Source: Actinacidiphila acididurans (GTDB lineage: Bacteria; Actinomycetota; Actinomycetes; Streptomycetales; Streptomycetaceae). From it: 64,000 bases of DNA. The DNA lies in contig NZ_JADKYB010000004.1 in the NCBI RefSeq assembly GCF_016918855.1, positions 186,001-250,000 of the forward strand, written 5' to 3'. Of this stretch, positions 41,598-50,137 are shown piece after piece. The position numbers were made by a program, and so were the translations under genes. The notes beneath the pieces are model-generated. The model was given only the letters and a program-made list of their open reading frames with translations. It had not been told where the DNA came from and did not search any database. Numbering within the stretch: position 1 is the stretch's first letter; the number at the start of each line of letters is the position of its first letter.

Positions 41598-41996
41598 CTA
41601 CCGCCCCAGGTCCTCCGGCCCGAACGCGTCCGGCAGCACCTCCCGCATCGCCCGCACCCCCCGCACGGTGTCCACCAGCAGCTCGGGCCCGCCGTTCTCC
41701 CACAGGAGCTGGCGGCAACGACCGCACGGCATCAGCACCTCGCCGCGCAGGTCCACGCAGGTGAAGGCGACCAGGCGGCCGCCGCCGGAGGCGTGCAGCG
41801 CCGAGACCAGGCCGCACTCGGCGCACAGCCCGACCCCGTAGGCGGCGTTCTCCACGTTGCAGCCGACGACGAGGCGGCCGTCGTCGACCAGGGCCGCGGC
41901 GCCGACCGGGAAGTGCGAGTACGGCACGTAGGCGCGCTCGCGGATCGTGCGGGCGGCGTCCCGCAGGCCTTCCCAGTCCACCGCGGTGGTCGTCAT
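41598..41996 (-). CDS. cdd: Cytidine deaminase
   Basis: 132-residue homotetrameric-type cytidine deaminase, turning (deoxy)cytidine to (deoxy)uridine. The substrate strand is SHFPVGAAAL, the NVENAAYG motif and zinc site CAEC with PCGRCRQLL are present; the catalytic Glu follows the first zinc ligand (AECGLVSAL). ATG 41996 overlaps the stop of the permease by 4 nt (ATGA), so deamination is translationally coupled to nucleoside uptake. Its uridine product can go to deoA-type phosphorolysis or the uridine kinase-like protein. Confidence 0.95.
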   Translation of the reverse strand: MTTTAVDWEGLRDAARTIRERAYVPYSHFPVGAAALVDDGRLVVGCNVENAAYGVGLCAECGLVSALHASGGGRLVAFTCVDLRGEVLMPCGRCRQLLWENGGPELLVDTVRGVRAMREVLPDAFGPEDLGR

Positions 41997-43279
41997 GAGC
42001 CCTGCCCCTTCCGGTACGGCAACCCGTCGGCCTTGGGCATCCGCAGCCGCTGCGCGGACAGGCCCATCACCAGCAGTGTCGCGACGTACGGGGTGGCCTG
42101 CACGACCTCGTCGGCGACCGTGTCGGTGGTGACGTACCAGACGATCAGCAGCACGGCGAAGGCGAGCGAGATCACGGCGGGCAGGCGCGCGCCGCGGTAG
42201 AAGCGCCAGGCGGCCATGGCGACCAGCAGCACCGCCAGCAGGAGCAGCAGGGCGTGCACCGAGGGGCCGCCGTTGCGCAGCTGAAGGCTGTCGGCGTAAC
42301 CGAACAGGCCCGCGCCCATGGCGAGGCCGCCCGGCCGCCAGTTGCCGAAGATCATGGCGGCCAGGCCGATGTAGCCGCGGCCGCCGGTCTGTCCGGCCAG
42401 GTAGAAGTGGGTGCCGATGGCCAGGAAGACGCCGCCGAGACCGGCCAGCCCGCCGGAGATGATCACCGCGACGTACTTGTACGTGTACACGTTCACGCCC
42501 AGCGACTCGGCCGCGGCGGGGTTCTCGCCGCAGGAGCGCAGCCGCAGGCCGAAGGAGGTGCGCCACAGCACGAAGAACGTGACGGCGAACAGCACGACGG
42601 CCAGCAGGGTGAGCGCCGAGATGTTGGTGACCACGCCGCCGACGATGCCGGCCAGGTCGGAGACCAGGAACCAGTGGTGCTTCTCGATCGTGTTCAGCCA
42701 GTGCGACAGGCCCGGGACGGTGAACTTCTTGATGTCGCTCATCGGCGGGGACTGCTTGGGGGTGCCGCCCTTGGCGGCGGCCGCGGCGCCGGTGAACAGC
42801 TTCTTGGCCAGGTACGCGGTCACGCCGGTGGCCAGGATGTTCATGGCGACACCGGCGATGATCTGGTCCACCCCGAAGGTGACGGTGACGATCGCGTGGA
42901 CCAGGCCGCCGAGCGCGCCGCCGATGACGCCGGCCAGCACGCCGAGCCAGGGGTTGGTCTGCCAGCCGGCCCAGGCACCGAAGAAGGTGCCGAGGATCAT
43001 CATGCCTTCGAGACCGATGTTGACCACGCCGGCCCGCTCCGACCACAGGCCGGCCAGGCCCGCCAGGCCGATCGGCACCGCGCTGGACAGGGCGCCGGCG
43101 ATCTGGCCGGAGGAGGTGACGTCGTTGGCGCCGGCGATGGCGCGGACCGCGGCGACCGCGATGATGGCGGCGGCCACGATCAGCAGGATCACCGGCGTGC
43201 TCAGTTTGCCCCGGCCGCGGCGGGGCCCGGCGGCGGGCGGCGCGGCCGGCGGCGGGGTCTGGGTAGCGGTGGCAGTCAC
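41993..43279 (-). CDS. Nucleoside ABC transporter permease 2
   Basis: 428 residues, branched-chain amino acid/ribose-type permease (NupQ-like). A Pro/Ala-rich cytoplasmic N-terminus is followed by ~9-10 helices with LAGLWSERAGVVNIGLEGMM, FGVDQIIAGVAMNILATG and GENPAAAESLGVNV, characteristic of nucleoside importers with BMP-family binding proteins. GTG 43279 overlaps the first permease's stop (GTGA); its stop overlaps cdd. It forms the channel with the next protein. Confidence 0.92.
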   Translation of the reverse strand: MTATATQTPPPAAPPAAGPRRGRGKLSTPVILLIVAAAIIAVAAVRAIAGANDVTSSGQIAGALSSAVPIGLAGLAGLWSERAGVVNIGLEGMMILGTFFGAWAGWQTNPWLGVLAGVIGGALGGLVHAIVTVTFGVDQIIAGVAMNILATGVTAYLAKKLFTGAAAAAKGGTPKQSPPMSDIKKFTVPGLSHWLNTIEKHHWFLVSDLAGIVGGVVTNISALTLLAVVLFAVTFFVLWRTSFGLRLRSCGENPAAAESLGVNVYTYKYVAVIISGGLAGLGGVFLAIGTHFYLAGQTGGRGYIGLAAMIFGNWRPGGLAMGAGLFGYADSLQLRNGGPSVHALLLLLAVLLVAMAAWRFYRGARLPAVISLAFAVLLIVWYVTTDTVADEVVQATPYVATLLVMGLSAQRLRMPKADGLPYRKGQGS

Positions 43280-44382
43280 GCCGTCACCTCCTGCTTGTGG
43301 GCGGCGGCCGCCGCGAGTTCCGCGCCGACCTGGCGCTGCTGGCGGGTCAGGCCGTACCGGCGCACGAGTTCGTACGCTATGACGACCGCGAGCACGATGA
43401 CGCCCTGGATGACGCCGACGAGTTCCTGGTCGTAGCCCTCGAACTCCAGGCCGTTGGCGGCCCGGTCGAGGAACGCCCACAGCACCGCGCCGACCGCGAT
43501 GCCGACCGGGTTGTTGCGGCCGAGCAGGGCGACCGCGATGCCGGTGAAGCCGATGCCGACCGGGAAGTCGGTGCCGTAGTCGTAGGACTCGTTGAGCAGG
43601 GTGGGCATGCCGACCAGGCCGGCCAGGGCGCCGGAGATCAGCATGCTGGTGATCACCATGCGCTTGACGCTGACGCCGCTGGCCTCGGCGGCGGACTGGG
43701 AACGGCCGACCGCGCGCAGGTCGAAGCCGAAGCGGGTGCGGTTCAGGCCGAACCAGTAGAGCACCCCGGCCACCACGGCGAGCACGATGAAGCCGTCGAC
43801 CGCGCCGCCACCGGTGGAGAAGTTGAACAGGTGGCTGCCGGACGGGATGGGCTTGGTGGAGACCATGTTGGCGTTCTTGTCCAGCACGCCGAGCCGGCCG
43901 TCCTGGAGGAAGTAGCCGATGACGATGCCCGCGATCGAGTTGAGCATGATCGTGGAGATCACCTCGCTGACCCCGCGGGTGACCTTCAGCACGCCGGCGA
44001 TCGCCGCCCACACCGCGCCGACCACCATGGCGGTCAGGATGATCAGCGGGACCTGGATGATGCCGGGGATCGACATGGCCCCGCCGACCGCGGCGGCGAA
44101 GAACGCCGCCAGCCGGTACTGGCCGTCCACGCCGATGTTGAACAGGTTCATCCGGAAGCCCACCGCGACCGCGAGGCCGGCCAGGTAGTAGGTGGTGGCC
44201 TTGTTGAGGATGTAGACCTGGCTGTCGGTCTTGTCGCCGTAGTTGATCATCACGTGGAACGCGGTGAACGGTTCCTTGCCGGTGGCCAGCAGCACCAGCG
44301 CGGTGACGATCAGCGCGCCGATCACCGCCAGCACCGGGGCGGCGATGGCGAGCAGCGCCCGCTCCTTGTCGAACTTCTTCAT
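43276..44382 (-). CDS. Nucleoside ABC transporter permease 1
   Basis: 368 residues, second channel subunit (NupP-like). Helices and motifs: AGLAVAVGFRMNLFNIGVDGQY, VTRGVSEVISTIMLNSIAG, AVGRSQSAAEASGVSVKRM, and FTGIAVALLGRNNPVGIAVGA. These match guanosine/uridine importers of the RbsC-like family. ATG 44382 overlaps the ATPase gene stop (ATGA); the stop overlaps permease 2. Confidence 0.92.
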   Translation of the reverse strand: MKKFDKERALLAIAAPVLAVIGALIVTALVLLATGKEPFTAFHVMINYGDKTDSQVYILNKATTYYLAGLAVAVGFRMNLFNIGVDGQYRLAAFFAAAVGGAMSIPGIIQVPLIILTAMVVGAVWAAIAGVLKVTRGVSEVISTIMLNSIAGIVIGYFLQDGRLGVLDKNANMVSTKPIPSGSHLFNFSTGGGAVDGFIVLAVVAGVLYWFGLNRTRFGFDLRAVGRSQSAAEASGVSVKRMVITSMLISGALAGLVGMPTLLNESYDYGTDFPVGIGFTGIAVALLGRNNPVGIAVGAVLWAFLDRAANGLEFEGYDQELVGVIQGVIVLAVVIAYELVRRYGLTRQQRQVGAELAAAAAHKQEVTA

Positions 44383-45989
44383 CGGTCCTCGATACCGTCG
44401 TGTTCCAGGTGGCCGCTGGCCGCGCCGGTCATGGCCGAGCCCAGCTCCTCCGGGGTGATGGTGGCGGGGTCGGCGTCGGCGACCAGCCGGCCGCGGTACA
44501 TCACCCGCAGGGTGTCGGACAGGCCGATCAACTCGTCCAGGTCCGCGGAGATCAGCAGTACGGCCAGGCCCTCGCGGCGGGCCTCGCGGATCTGGTCCCA
44601 GATCTGGGCCTGGGCACCCACGTCCACGCCGCGGGTGGGGTGGGCGGCGATCAGGAGCTTGGGCAGGTGGCTCATCTCCCGGCCGACGATGAGCTTTTGC
44701 TGGTTGCCGCCGGACAGCGAGGCCGCGGTGACCTCGATGCCGGGGGTGCGTACGTCGTACTCCTGGACGATCCGCTCGGTGTCGCGGCGGGCGGCGCCGG
44801 GATCGATCAGGAAGCCCTTGCTGTTGGGGCGTTCGGTGACGTGGCCGAGGATCCGGTTCTCCCACAGCGGGGCCTCCAGCAGCAGGCCGTGCCGGTGGCG
44901 GTCCTCGGGGATGTAGCCGATGCCGTCCTCGCGGCGCTGCCGGGTGGGGGCGCGGGAGATGTCCCGGCCGTCGAGGACGACGGTGCCGGCGTCCGGCCGG
45001 CGCATGCCCATGATGGCCTCGACCAGTTCGGCCTGGCCGTTGCCCTCGACGCCGGCGATGCCCAGCACTTCGCCCTTGTGGATGGTGAAGCCGACCTCGT
45101 CCAGCACGATGCGCTCGATGCCGTCGGCGTCGGTGCCGGCCAGCCGCAGCCCCTGCACGGTGAGCAGGGGCTCGGTGGTGACGGTGGACTCGCGGGTCTC
45201 CGGGGAGGGCAGTTCGCTGCCGACCATCAGCTCGGCGAGCTGCTTGGTGGTGGTGCCGCGCGGGTCGGCGCTGCCGACCGTGGTACCGCGGCGTATGACG
45301 GTGATCTCGTCGGCGACCGACAGGACTTCGCCGAGTTTGTGCGAGATGAAGATGACGGTCAGGCCCTCGGACTTCAGCCCCCGCAGGTTGTCGAAGAGGG
45401 CGTCCACCTCCTGCGGCACCAGGACCGCGGTGGGCTCGTCGAGGATGAGGATGCGGGCGCCGCGGTAGAGGACCTTGAGGATCTCCACTCGCTGCCGGTC
45501 GGCGACGCCGAGGTCCTCCACCAGCGCGTCGGGCCGTACCCCCAGTCCGTACGCGTCGGATATCTCGCGGATGGCGGCCCGCGCCCGGCCGCCGATGCCG
45601 TGCAGCTTCTCGCTGCCCAGCACCACGTTCTCCAGCACGGTCAGGTTGTCGGCGAGCATGAAGTGCTGGTGCACCATGCCGATGCCGCGGGCTATGGCGT
45701 CGCCCGGGTCGTGGAAGTCGACCTGTTCCCCGTTGATCGCGATGGTGCCCTCGTCCGGCTTCTGCATGCCGTAGAGGATCTTCATCAGGGTGGACTTGCC
45801 GGCGCCGTTCTCGCCCACGAGGGCGTGCACGGTGCCGCTGCGCACGGTGATGTCGATGTCGTGGTTGGCGACGACACCGGGGAACCGCTTGGTGATGCCG
45901 CGCAGTTCGACGGCGGGCGCGCCGGAGGGCGCCGGCGCCGGGGGACTCGTGGACGCGTTGATGGCGCACTCTCCTCGTCGATGATCCAT
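44379..45989 (-). CDS. Nucleoside ABC transporter ATP-binding protein (two ABC domains)
   Basis: About 536 residues with two ABC domains. First: GENGAGKSTLMKILYG, LGVADRQRVEILKVLYRGARILILDEPTAVL. Second: GIAGVEGNGQAELVEAI (degenerate Walker A), AASLSGGNQQKLIVGREMS, LLIAAHPTRGVDVGA. This is the RbsA/NupO arrangement and drives uptake. Start is uncertain. The ATG at 45989 has no ribosome-binding site, whereas GAGGAGAG precedes an in-frame ATC at 45962-45960, where relatives begin their protein (xNASxSPP). Either the ATG is used weakly or ATC is an unusual initiator. Confidence 0.9.
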   Translation of the reverse strand: MDHRRGECAINASTSPPAPAPSGAPAVELRGITKRFPGVVANHDIDITVRSGTVHALVGENGAGKSTLMKILYGMQKPDEGTIAINGEQVDFHDPGDAIARGIGMVHQHFMLADNLTVLENVVLGSEKLHGIGGRARAAIREISDAYGLGVRPDALVEDLGVADRQRVEILKVLYRGARILILDEPTAVLVPQEVDALFDNLRGLKSEGLTVIFISHKLGEVLSVADEITVIRRGTTVGSADPRGTTTKQLAELMVGSELPSPETRESTVTTEPLLTVQGLRLAGTDADGIERIVLDEVGFTIHKGEVLGIAGVEGNGQAELVEAIMGMRRPDAGTVVLDGRDISRAPTRQRREDGIGYIPEDRHRHGLLLEAPLWENRILGHVTERPNSKGFLIDPGAARRDTERIVQEYDVRTPGIEVTAASLSGGNQQKLIVGREMSHLPKLLIAAHPTRGVDVGAQAQIWDQIREARREGLAVLLISADLDELIGLSDTLRVMYRGRLVADADPATITPEELGSAMTGAASGHLEHDGIEDR

Positions 45990-46118
45990 CGGTGACCGGA
46001 CGGTCCTGGTCGGACGGTCGGTGACCGGACAGTCGTCGAGGCCCGGCCGGGGGTGGAGCTGCGACCCCCGGCGGGCCTCCCTGTCATGGCGTCTGTCGCA
46101 CCGCTCACGCGGCCCGGA

Positions 46119-47147
46119 TCACGGCGCGGACTTCACCGTGATCTGGCCGGAGACGATCTTCTGCTTGGCCGCGTCGATCTGCGACTGGACGTCGCCGAGG
46201 AAGCCGCCCGTGGTGGACAGCGACACACCGCCGTTGGCCAGGGTGTAGTTGTTGGTGCCGGTCTTGGCCGTGCCGTCGTGCACCGACTTGATGAGGTCGT
46301 ACGAGGCCACGTCCACGTTCTTGATCGCGGACGTGAGGATGTGGTCCTTGTACTTGGCCAGCGCCGGGTCCTGGTACTGGTCGGAGTCGACGCCGATCGC
46401 CCAGGCGCCGGACTTGCCGGCCACCGCCTGGATGGAGCCGTCGCCGGACAGGCCCGCCGCGGAGTAGATCACGTCGATGCCCTGGTCGAGCATGCCCTGC
46501 GCCTTGCCCTGGGCGGTCGTCGGGTCGTTGAAGCCCTTGGTGTCCGTCTCGTACAGGTACTGGTCGGTGACCTGGACCGACGGCTTGGTGTCCTTCACGC
46601 CCTGGTCGAAGCCGGCCTGGAAGGTGCCGATCAGCGGGTTGTGCACACCGCCGATGAAGCCGACCTTGCCGCTCTTGGTCTTCAGGGCGGCGGCGACACC
46701 GGCGAGGTAGGAGCTCTGCTCGGTGGCGAAGGTCATCGAGTCCACGTTGCTGCCCTGGACCACGGAGTCGACGATGCCGAAGGTGGTCTTGGGGTACTTC
46801 TTGGCGATCTTGGTCACCGCGTCGCCGTAGGTGAAGCCGACGGCTATGACGGGGTTGTAGCCCGCCCCGGCCAGCGAGTCCAGGCGCTGCTCGCGGTCGG
46901 ACTCGGTCTCACCGTTGCTGGCGGTGAGCTCCTTCGACTTGAGGTTGAACTCCTTGTCGGCCTTGTCCAGGCCGCGGGCCGCGGAGTCGTTGAAGGAGTG
47001 GTCGCCACGGCCGCCGACGTCGTACGCCATGCCGACACCCTTGTTGCCACCGCTGCTCGACGTGGAGCTGCTGCCGCACGCGGTCGCGGTCAGCGCGAGG
47101 GCCGCGGAAACCACACCCGCGGCAGCGATCTTGGATACCCGGCGCAA
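46119..47147 (-). CDS. bmpA: BMP-family nucleoside-binding lipoprotein
   Basis: 342 residues. The lipoprotein signal ends in TATAC (Cys lipidated) and a Ser/Gly linker leads to the PnrA/Med-like fold: VGMAYDVGGRGDHSFNDSAARGL, IAVGFTYGDAVTKIA, FATEQSSYLAGVAAAL, GKVGFIGGVHNPLIG and VIYSAAGLSGDGSIQAV. The GGxxDxSFN and F/Y-rich cleft residues bind purine or pyrimidine nucleosides in relatives. Starts TTG at 47147 behind AAGGGGAA. It is the first gene of the importer operon; a 129-bp gap separates it from the ATPase gene. Confidence 0.92.
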   Translation of the reverse strand: MRRVSKIAAAGVVSAALALTATACGSSSTSSSGGNKGVGMAYDVGGRGDHSFNDSAARGLDKADKEFNLKSKELTASNGETESDREQRLDSLAGAGYNPVIAVGFTYGDAVTKIAKKYPKTTFGIVDSVVQGSNVDSMTFATEQSSYLAGVAAALKTKSGKVGFIGGVHNPLIGTFQAGFDQGVKDTKPSVQVTDQYLYETDTKGFNDPTTAQGKAQGMLDQGIDVIYSAAGLSGDGSIQAVAGKSGAWAIGVDSDQYQDPALAKYKDHILTSAIKNVDVASYDLIKSVHDGTAKTGTNNYTLANGGVSLSTTGGFLGDVQSQIDAAKQKIVSGQITVKSAP

Positions 47148-47202
47148 GAGGGTTCCCCTTCAGTCGAAGCGCCCCGTCCGGCGCTGGCTGAGACGGGAGC
47201 TT

Positions 47203-47216
47203 AACGCGCGTAGATG
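47203..47216. promoter_or_regulatory. Operator-like AACGCGCGTAGATG before importer operon
   Basis: AACGCGCGTAGATG (perfect palindromic core ACGCGCGT) lies 56 bp upstream of the BMP lipoprotein start. It shares CGCGCGTAGATRT with the deoC and add sites, but one arm is TTAACG rather than TCTACG, and it is further from the start, as expected if it overlaps the promoter instead of the leader. Confidence 0.6.
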
Positions 47217-47373
47217 TCAGGTAAAGACCGAATGAAGACCCGTTATCGGATCGACGCATTTCGGCCAGGTGAAGCGCGCGTCACCGGGGTTTCACGCTGC
47301 GTGGGGCATGCCTGGACGAACGTACCCGGAAGCCCTTCCGACGCGTCCGCCGGAAGAACTACCGGGGAGTACG

Positions 47374-48672
47374 TTACGACAACAGGGCCGCGGTGGTGAA
47401 CAGTTCCACACCGACCGCGAGGGCGCCCTCGTCCAGGTCGAAGTCACCCTGATGCAGATCCCTCTTCGTCGTGTCACCCACCGAGCGCACCCCGAGGCGG
47501 GCCAGTGCGCCCGGGACACGTTCCAGATACCACGAGAAGTCCTCGCCGCCCAGACTCTGTTCGGTGTCCTCCACGGCATGCGCACCGAATCGGGACGTCA
47601 TCGCGTCGCGCAGCAGCTCCACCGAGGTCGCCTCGTTGACCACCGGCGGCACTCCGCGCTGGTACGTGATCTCGCACTTGGCCCGGTAGATGGCGGCGAC
47701 CTGGTCGATCACCTCGTGCACCAGGTCGGGGGCGTCGTGCCAGGCGGACAGCTCCAGGCAGCGCACCGTGCCCTCCAGCTCGGCGTGCTGCGGGATGACG
47801 TTCGCCGCGTGCCCGGCCTGGATGCGGCCCCACACGATGCTCAGGCCCGAGCGCGGGTCCACCCGGCGGGACAGCGCGGCCGGCAGCTCGGTGGCGAGCT
47901 TGGCGGTGGCCATCACCAGGTCGGTGGTCAGGTGCGGGCGGGCGCTGTGGCCGCCGGGGCCGTCCAGCACCAGCTTCAGCTTGTCCGCGGCCGAGGTGAT
48001 CGGCCCCTGCCGCAGCCCGATCCGGCCGACCTCGACCTTGGGGTCGCAGTGCACGGCGAGGATCCGCTCGACGCCCTCCAGCACGCCGGCCTTGACCGCG
48101 TCCAGCGCGCCGCCGGGCATGATCTCCTCGGCGGCCTGGAACACCAGCCGCACCGGGCGGGTCAGCCGGCCCTCGGCGGCGAGCCGGGCCAGCATCAGGC
48201 CGGCGCCCAGCACGATCGTGGTGTGCGCGTCGTGGCCGCAGGCGTGGGCGCGGCCCTCGACGGTGGATCGGTAGTCGACCTGCTTGGTGTCCGGCACCGG
48301 CAGGGCGTCCAGGTCGGCGCGCAGCGCGAGGCGGCCGCGGTGGGGGTCGTCGGGGCCGATGTCGCAGATCAGGCCGGTGCCGGCGGGCAGCACCCGGGGG
48401 CTCAGCCCCGCGGCCTCGAGCCGCTCCTTGACCTTGGCGGTGGTACGGAACTCCTGGCGACCGAGTTCGGGGTGCCGGTGGATGTCACGGCGGAAGGCGA
48501 TCAGCTCGGCGTACAGCTCGTCGGGGACCGTGATCCGGTCGACCTGCGGCACCGGGGGCGGGACCGGGACCTGGTCCGCCGCGGGGGCGGCGGCCCCGGA
48601 CGTCTCGGACGGCGCATCGGGTGAGTCGTTCACCTCAGTCAGGGTATGCCCCACGGCCGGCTCCTCTTCCAT
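47374..48672 (-). CDS. M20-family amidohydrolase
   Basis: 432 residues. Metallopeptidase-like amidohydrolase of the HipO/AmaA/IAA-amino-acid hydrolase type: FRRDIHRHPELGRQEF, LRADLDALPV, HACGHDAHTT and LVFQAAEEIMPGGA carry the metal ligands and catalytic acid, GPGGHSARP the dimerisation-domain motif, and GGEDFSWYLERVPG the last ligand region. It cleaves an N-acyl amino acid or dipeptide-like amide; substrate unknown. An acidic ~65-residue N-terminus precedes the fold. ATG 48672 has AAGGGA. Not overlapping with the importer, but neighbours it and may be co-inherited. Confidence 0.9.
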   Translation of the reverse strand: MEEEPAVGHTLTEVNDSPDAPSETSGAAAPAADQVPVPPPVPQVDRITVPDELYAELIAFRRDIHRHPELGRQEFRTTAKVKERLEAAGLSPRVLPAGTGLICDIGPDDPHRGRLALRADLDALPVPDTKQVDYRSTVEGRAHACGHDAHTTIVLGAGLMLARLAAEGRLTRPVRLVFQAAEEIMPGGALDAVKAGVLEGVERILAVHCDPKVEVGRIGLRQGPITSAADKLKLVLDGPGGHSARPHLTTDLVMATAKLATELPAALSRRVDPRSGLSIVWGRIQAGHAANVIPQHAELEGTVRCLELSAWHDAPDLVHEVIDQVAAIYRAKCEITYQRGVPPVVNEATSVELLRDAMTSRFGAHAVEDTEQSLGGEDFSWYLERVPGALARLGVRSVGDTTKRDLHQGDFDLDEGALAVGVELFTTAALLS

Positions 48673-49125
48673 GATCTTCCCTTTGTCGGTCAATACCTGT
48701 GGTGCTGCGGGAGGAGAAGAAGTCGCCCGATCGGCGCATACCGGATCATCCCCGGGGTCGTGCCCACCCTTGTGAGGTTCCAGACACCCATCGTCGCTCA
48801 GCAAGCGTCCCGCCGCATGACGACGTCGCGCCCCCGGCGGTGTCCCCCGGCCACGGGCGGCTGCGGCTTCCCCAGTCTACGTGCGCAGTGTTACGGCACG
48901 ATGTGCATGGCGTGATATGGCTCACGGGGGTGACGGTGGGTAGCACTCCGTATCGATTCGTGCGCCCCCTGTGCATCCGCACGCCCCCTACGGGTGGGTT
49001 GGCACGCCGGTTTTGCCACGAAAGGGTGAGGGACGCGCCGATTGGCGACCGTTCGCCGTGGCCCGGGCAGGGGAGAGCCCGGCGCCGGCAGAGGCGGGCG
49101 GATTTCCGTGAGGGGGTACCCGTCC
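48673..49125. other. 453-bp divergent gap, no gene seen
   Basis: Control region between the amidohydrolase and the unknown protein at 49126. An A+T-richer stretch (about 48885-48925: TTACGGCACGATGTGC … GTGATATGGC) is a possible promoter. I see no phased repeats or operator I can name. Confidence 0.6.
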
Positions 49126-50052
49126 ATGCCCTGGGACGCACTCAAGCAGGCACTCACCGTACAGAAAACCGTGTACACGCCCACCGATCCGCTGTGGAAG
49201 GTGACCGGCCCGAACAAGGCGTCCTTCCACGCGCACCCGGCGTTCCTGGACTCGGTCCGGCTCGCCGGCGGGCTGCCCGATCTGCTGACCGCGACCGACC
49301 GGGACCTCGGCACCGCGCTAGGGAAGTGGCGGGTGACCCTGGACGGCCATCTGGCGGAGGTCCCGGGCGTCCGGGCCACGCTGGGGCTGGCCGACCACCG
49401 CTTCACCGAGCTGGACGACGAGATCGGGCTGCTGCGGTACGCCGACGGTGTCCGGCAGCTGCCGGGCGGCAACAATCCCGAGGTCGTCAAGGCGGCGACG
49501 GCTTTCGCCGAAGCGAAGCAGCCGGCGACCGTGCACGATTTCATGCAGGTGCACAGCTTCTTCCTGTCGGCCGTGAACAGCTTCGGCGGCGCCTACGACA
49601 AGGCCACGTATCCGGGCCGGGCCGAGACCATGTACGCCCTCGCGGTCGGCTCACCGGCGGCCGCCGGGGCGGGCCCCATCCGGCTGGGCGGCGCCGACGA
49701 CTGGCAGACCCACCAGCCTGGCTTCGCCCTGGCGATCCACGCCGAGTCGCCCCGGCTGAACTTCGCCACGCGCAACGCCCTGGCAGCGCATGCCCTCAAG
49801 CACGTGCTGCGCGGCACCGCACAGATCCCGGGCACCCCCGACGGCATCAACGCCCTCGTCGCCACCTACCTCCAAGAGGCCCGCGACAAGATCACCACCA
49901 CCCCCACCGCCTCCGCCACCAGCGCCCTCGCCCAGACCGGCGCCACCCGCACCTACTACTTCGGCACCCTCACCCACCACATGACCATGATCGCCGTCAC
50001 CCCCTCCGGCAACGCCTGGATCAGCACCTACTACGCCCCGACCCGCACGTAA
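49126..50052 (+). CDS. Hypothetical protein of unknown family
   Basis: 308 residues, soluble, no signal or membrane segment. I recognise no domain. Visible features: a mixed N-terminus (PWDALKQALTVQKTVYTPTDPLWKVTGPNKASFHAHPAF), a histidine-rich region HDFMQVHSFFLSAVNSFGGAY, a TRNALAAHALKHVLRGT helix, and a C-terminal Thr-rich segment with TYYFGTLTHHMTMIAV. The His clusters could bind metal, which is inference. ATG 49126 has AGGGGG about 10 nt upstream. It lies on the edge of an accessory patch (nuclease, phospholipase remnant). Confidence 0.55.
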   Translation: MPWDALKQALTVQKTVYTPTDPLWKVTGPNKASFHAHPAFLDSVRLAGGLPDLLTATDRDLGTALGKWRVTLDGHLAEVPGVRATLGLADHRFTELDDEIGLLRYADGVRQLPGGNNPEVVKAATAFAEAKQPATVHDFMQVHSFFLSAVNSFGGAYDKATYPGRAETMYALAVGSPAAAGAGPIRLGGADDWQTHQPGFALAIHAESPRLNFATRNALAAHALKHVLRGTAQIPGTPDGINALVATYLQEARDKITTTPTASATSALAQTGATRTYYFGTLTHHMTMIAVTPSGNAWISTYYAPTRT

Positions 50053-50090
50053 CCGTCCCACCGACCCGCACCTGACCGTCCCGCCCCCGC

Positions 50091-50127
50091 CCGGGCCGCA
50101 CCGCGTCCACCCTGCGGTGCGGCCCGG
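50091..50127. terminator. Bidirectional terminator hairpin
   Basis: Perfect 14-bp stem CCGGGCCGCACCGC (50091-50104) / GCGGTGCGGCCCGG (50114-50127), 9-nt loop, between the convergent unknown gene and the nuclease gene. It can serve both. Confidence 0.85.
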
Positions 50128-50137
50128 ACCGCTGCCG

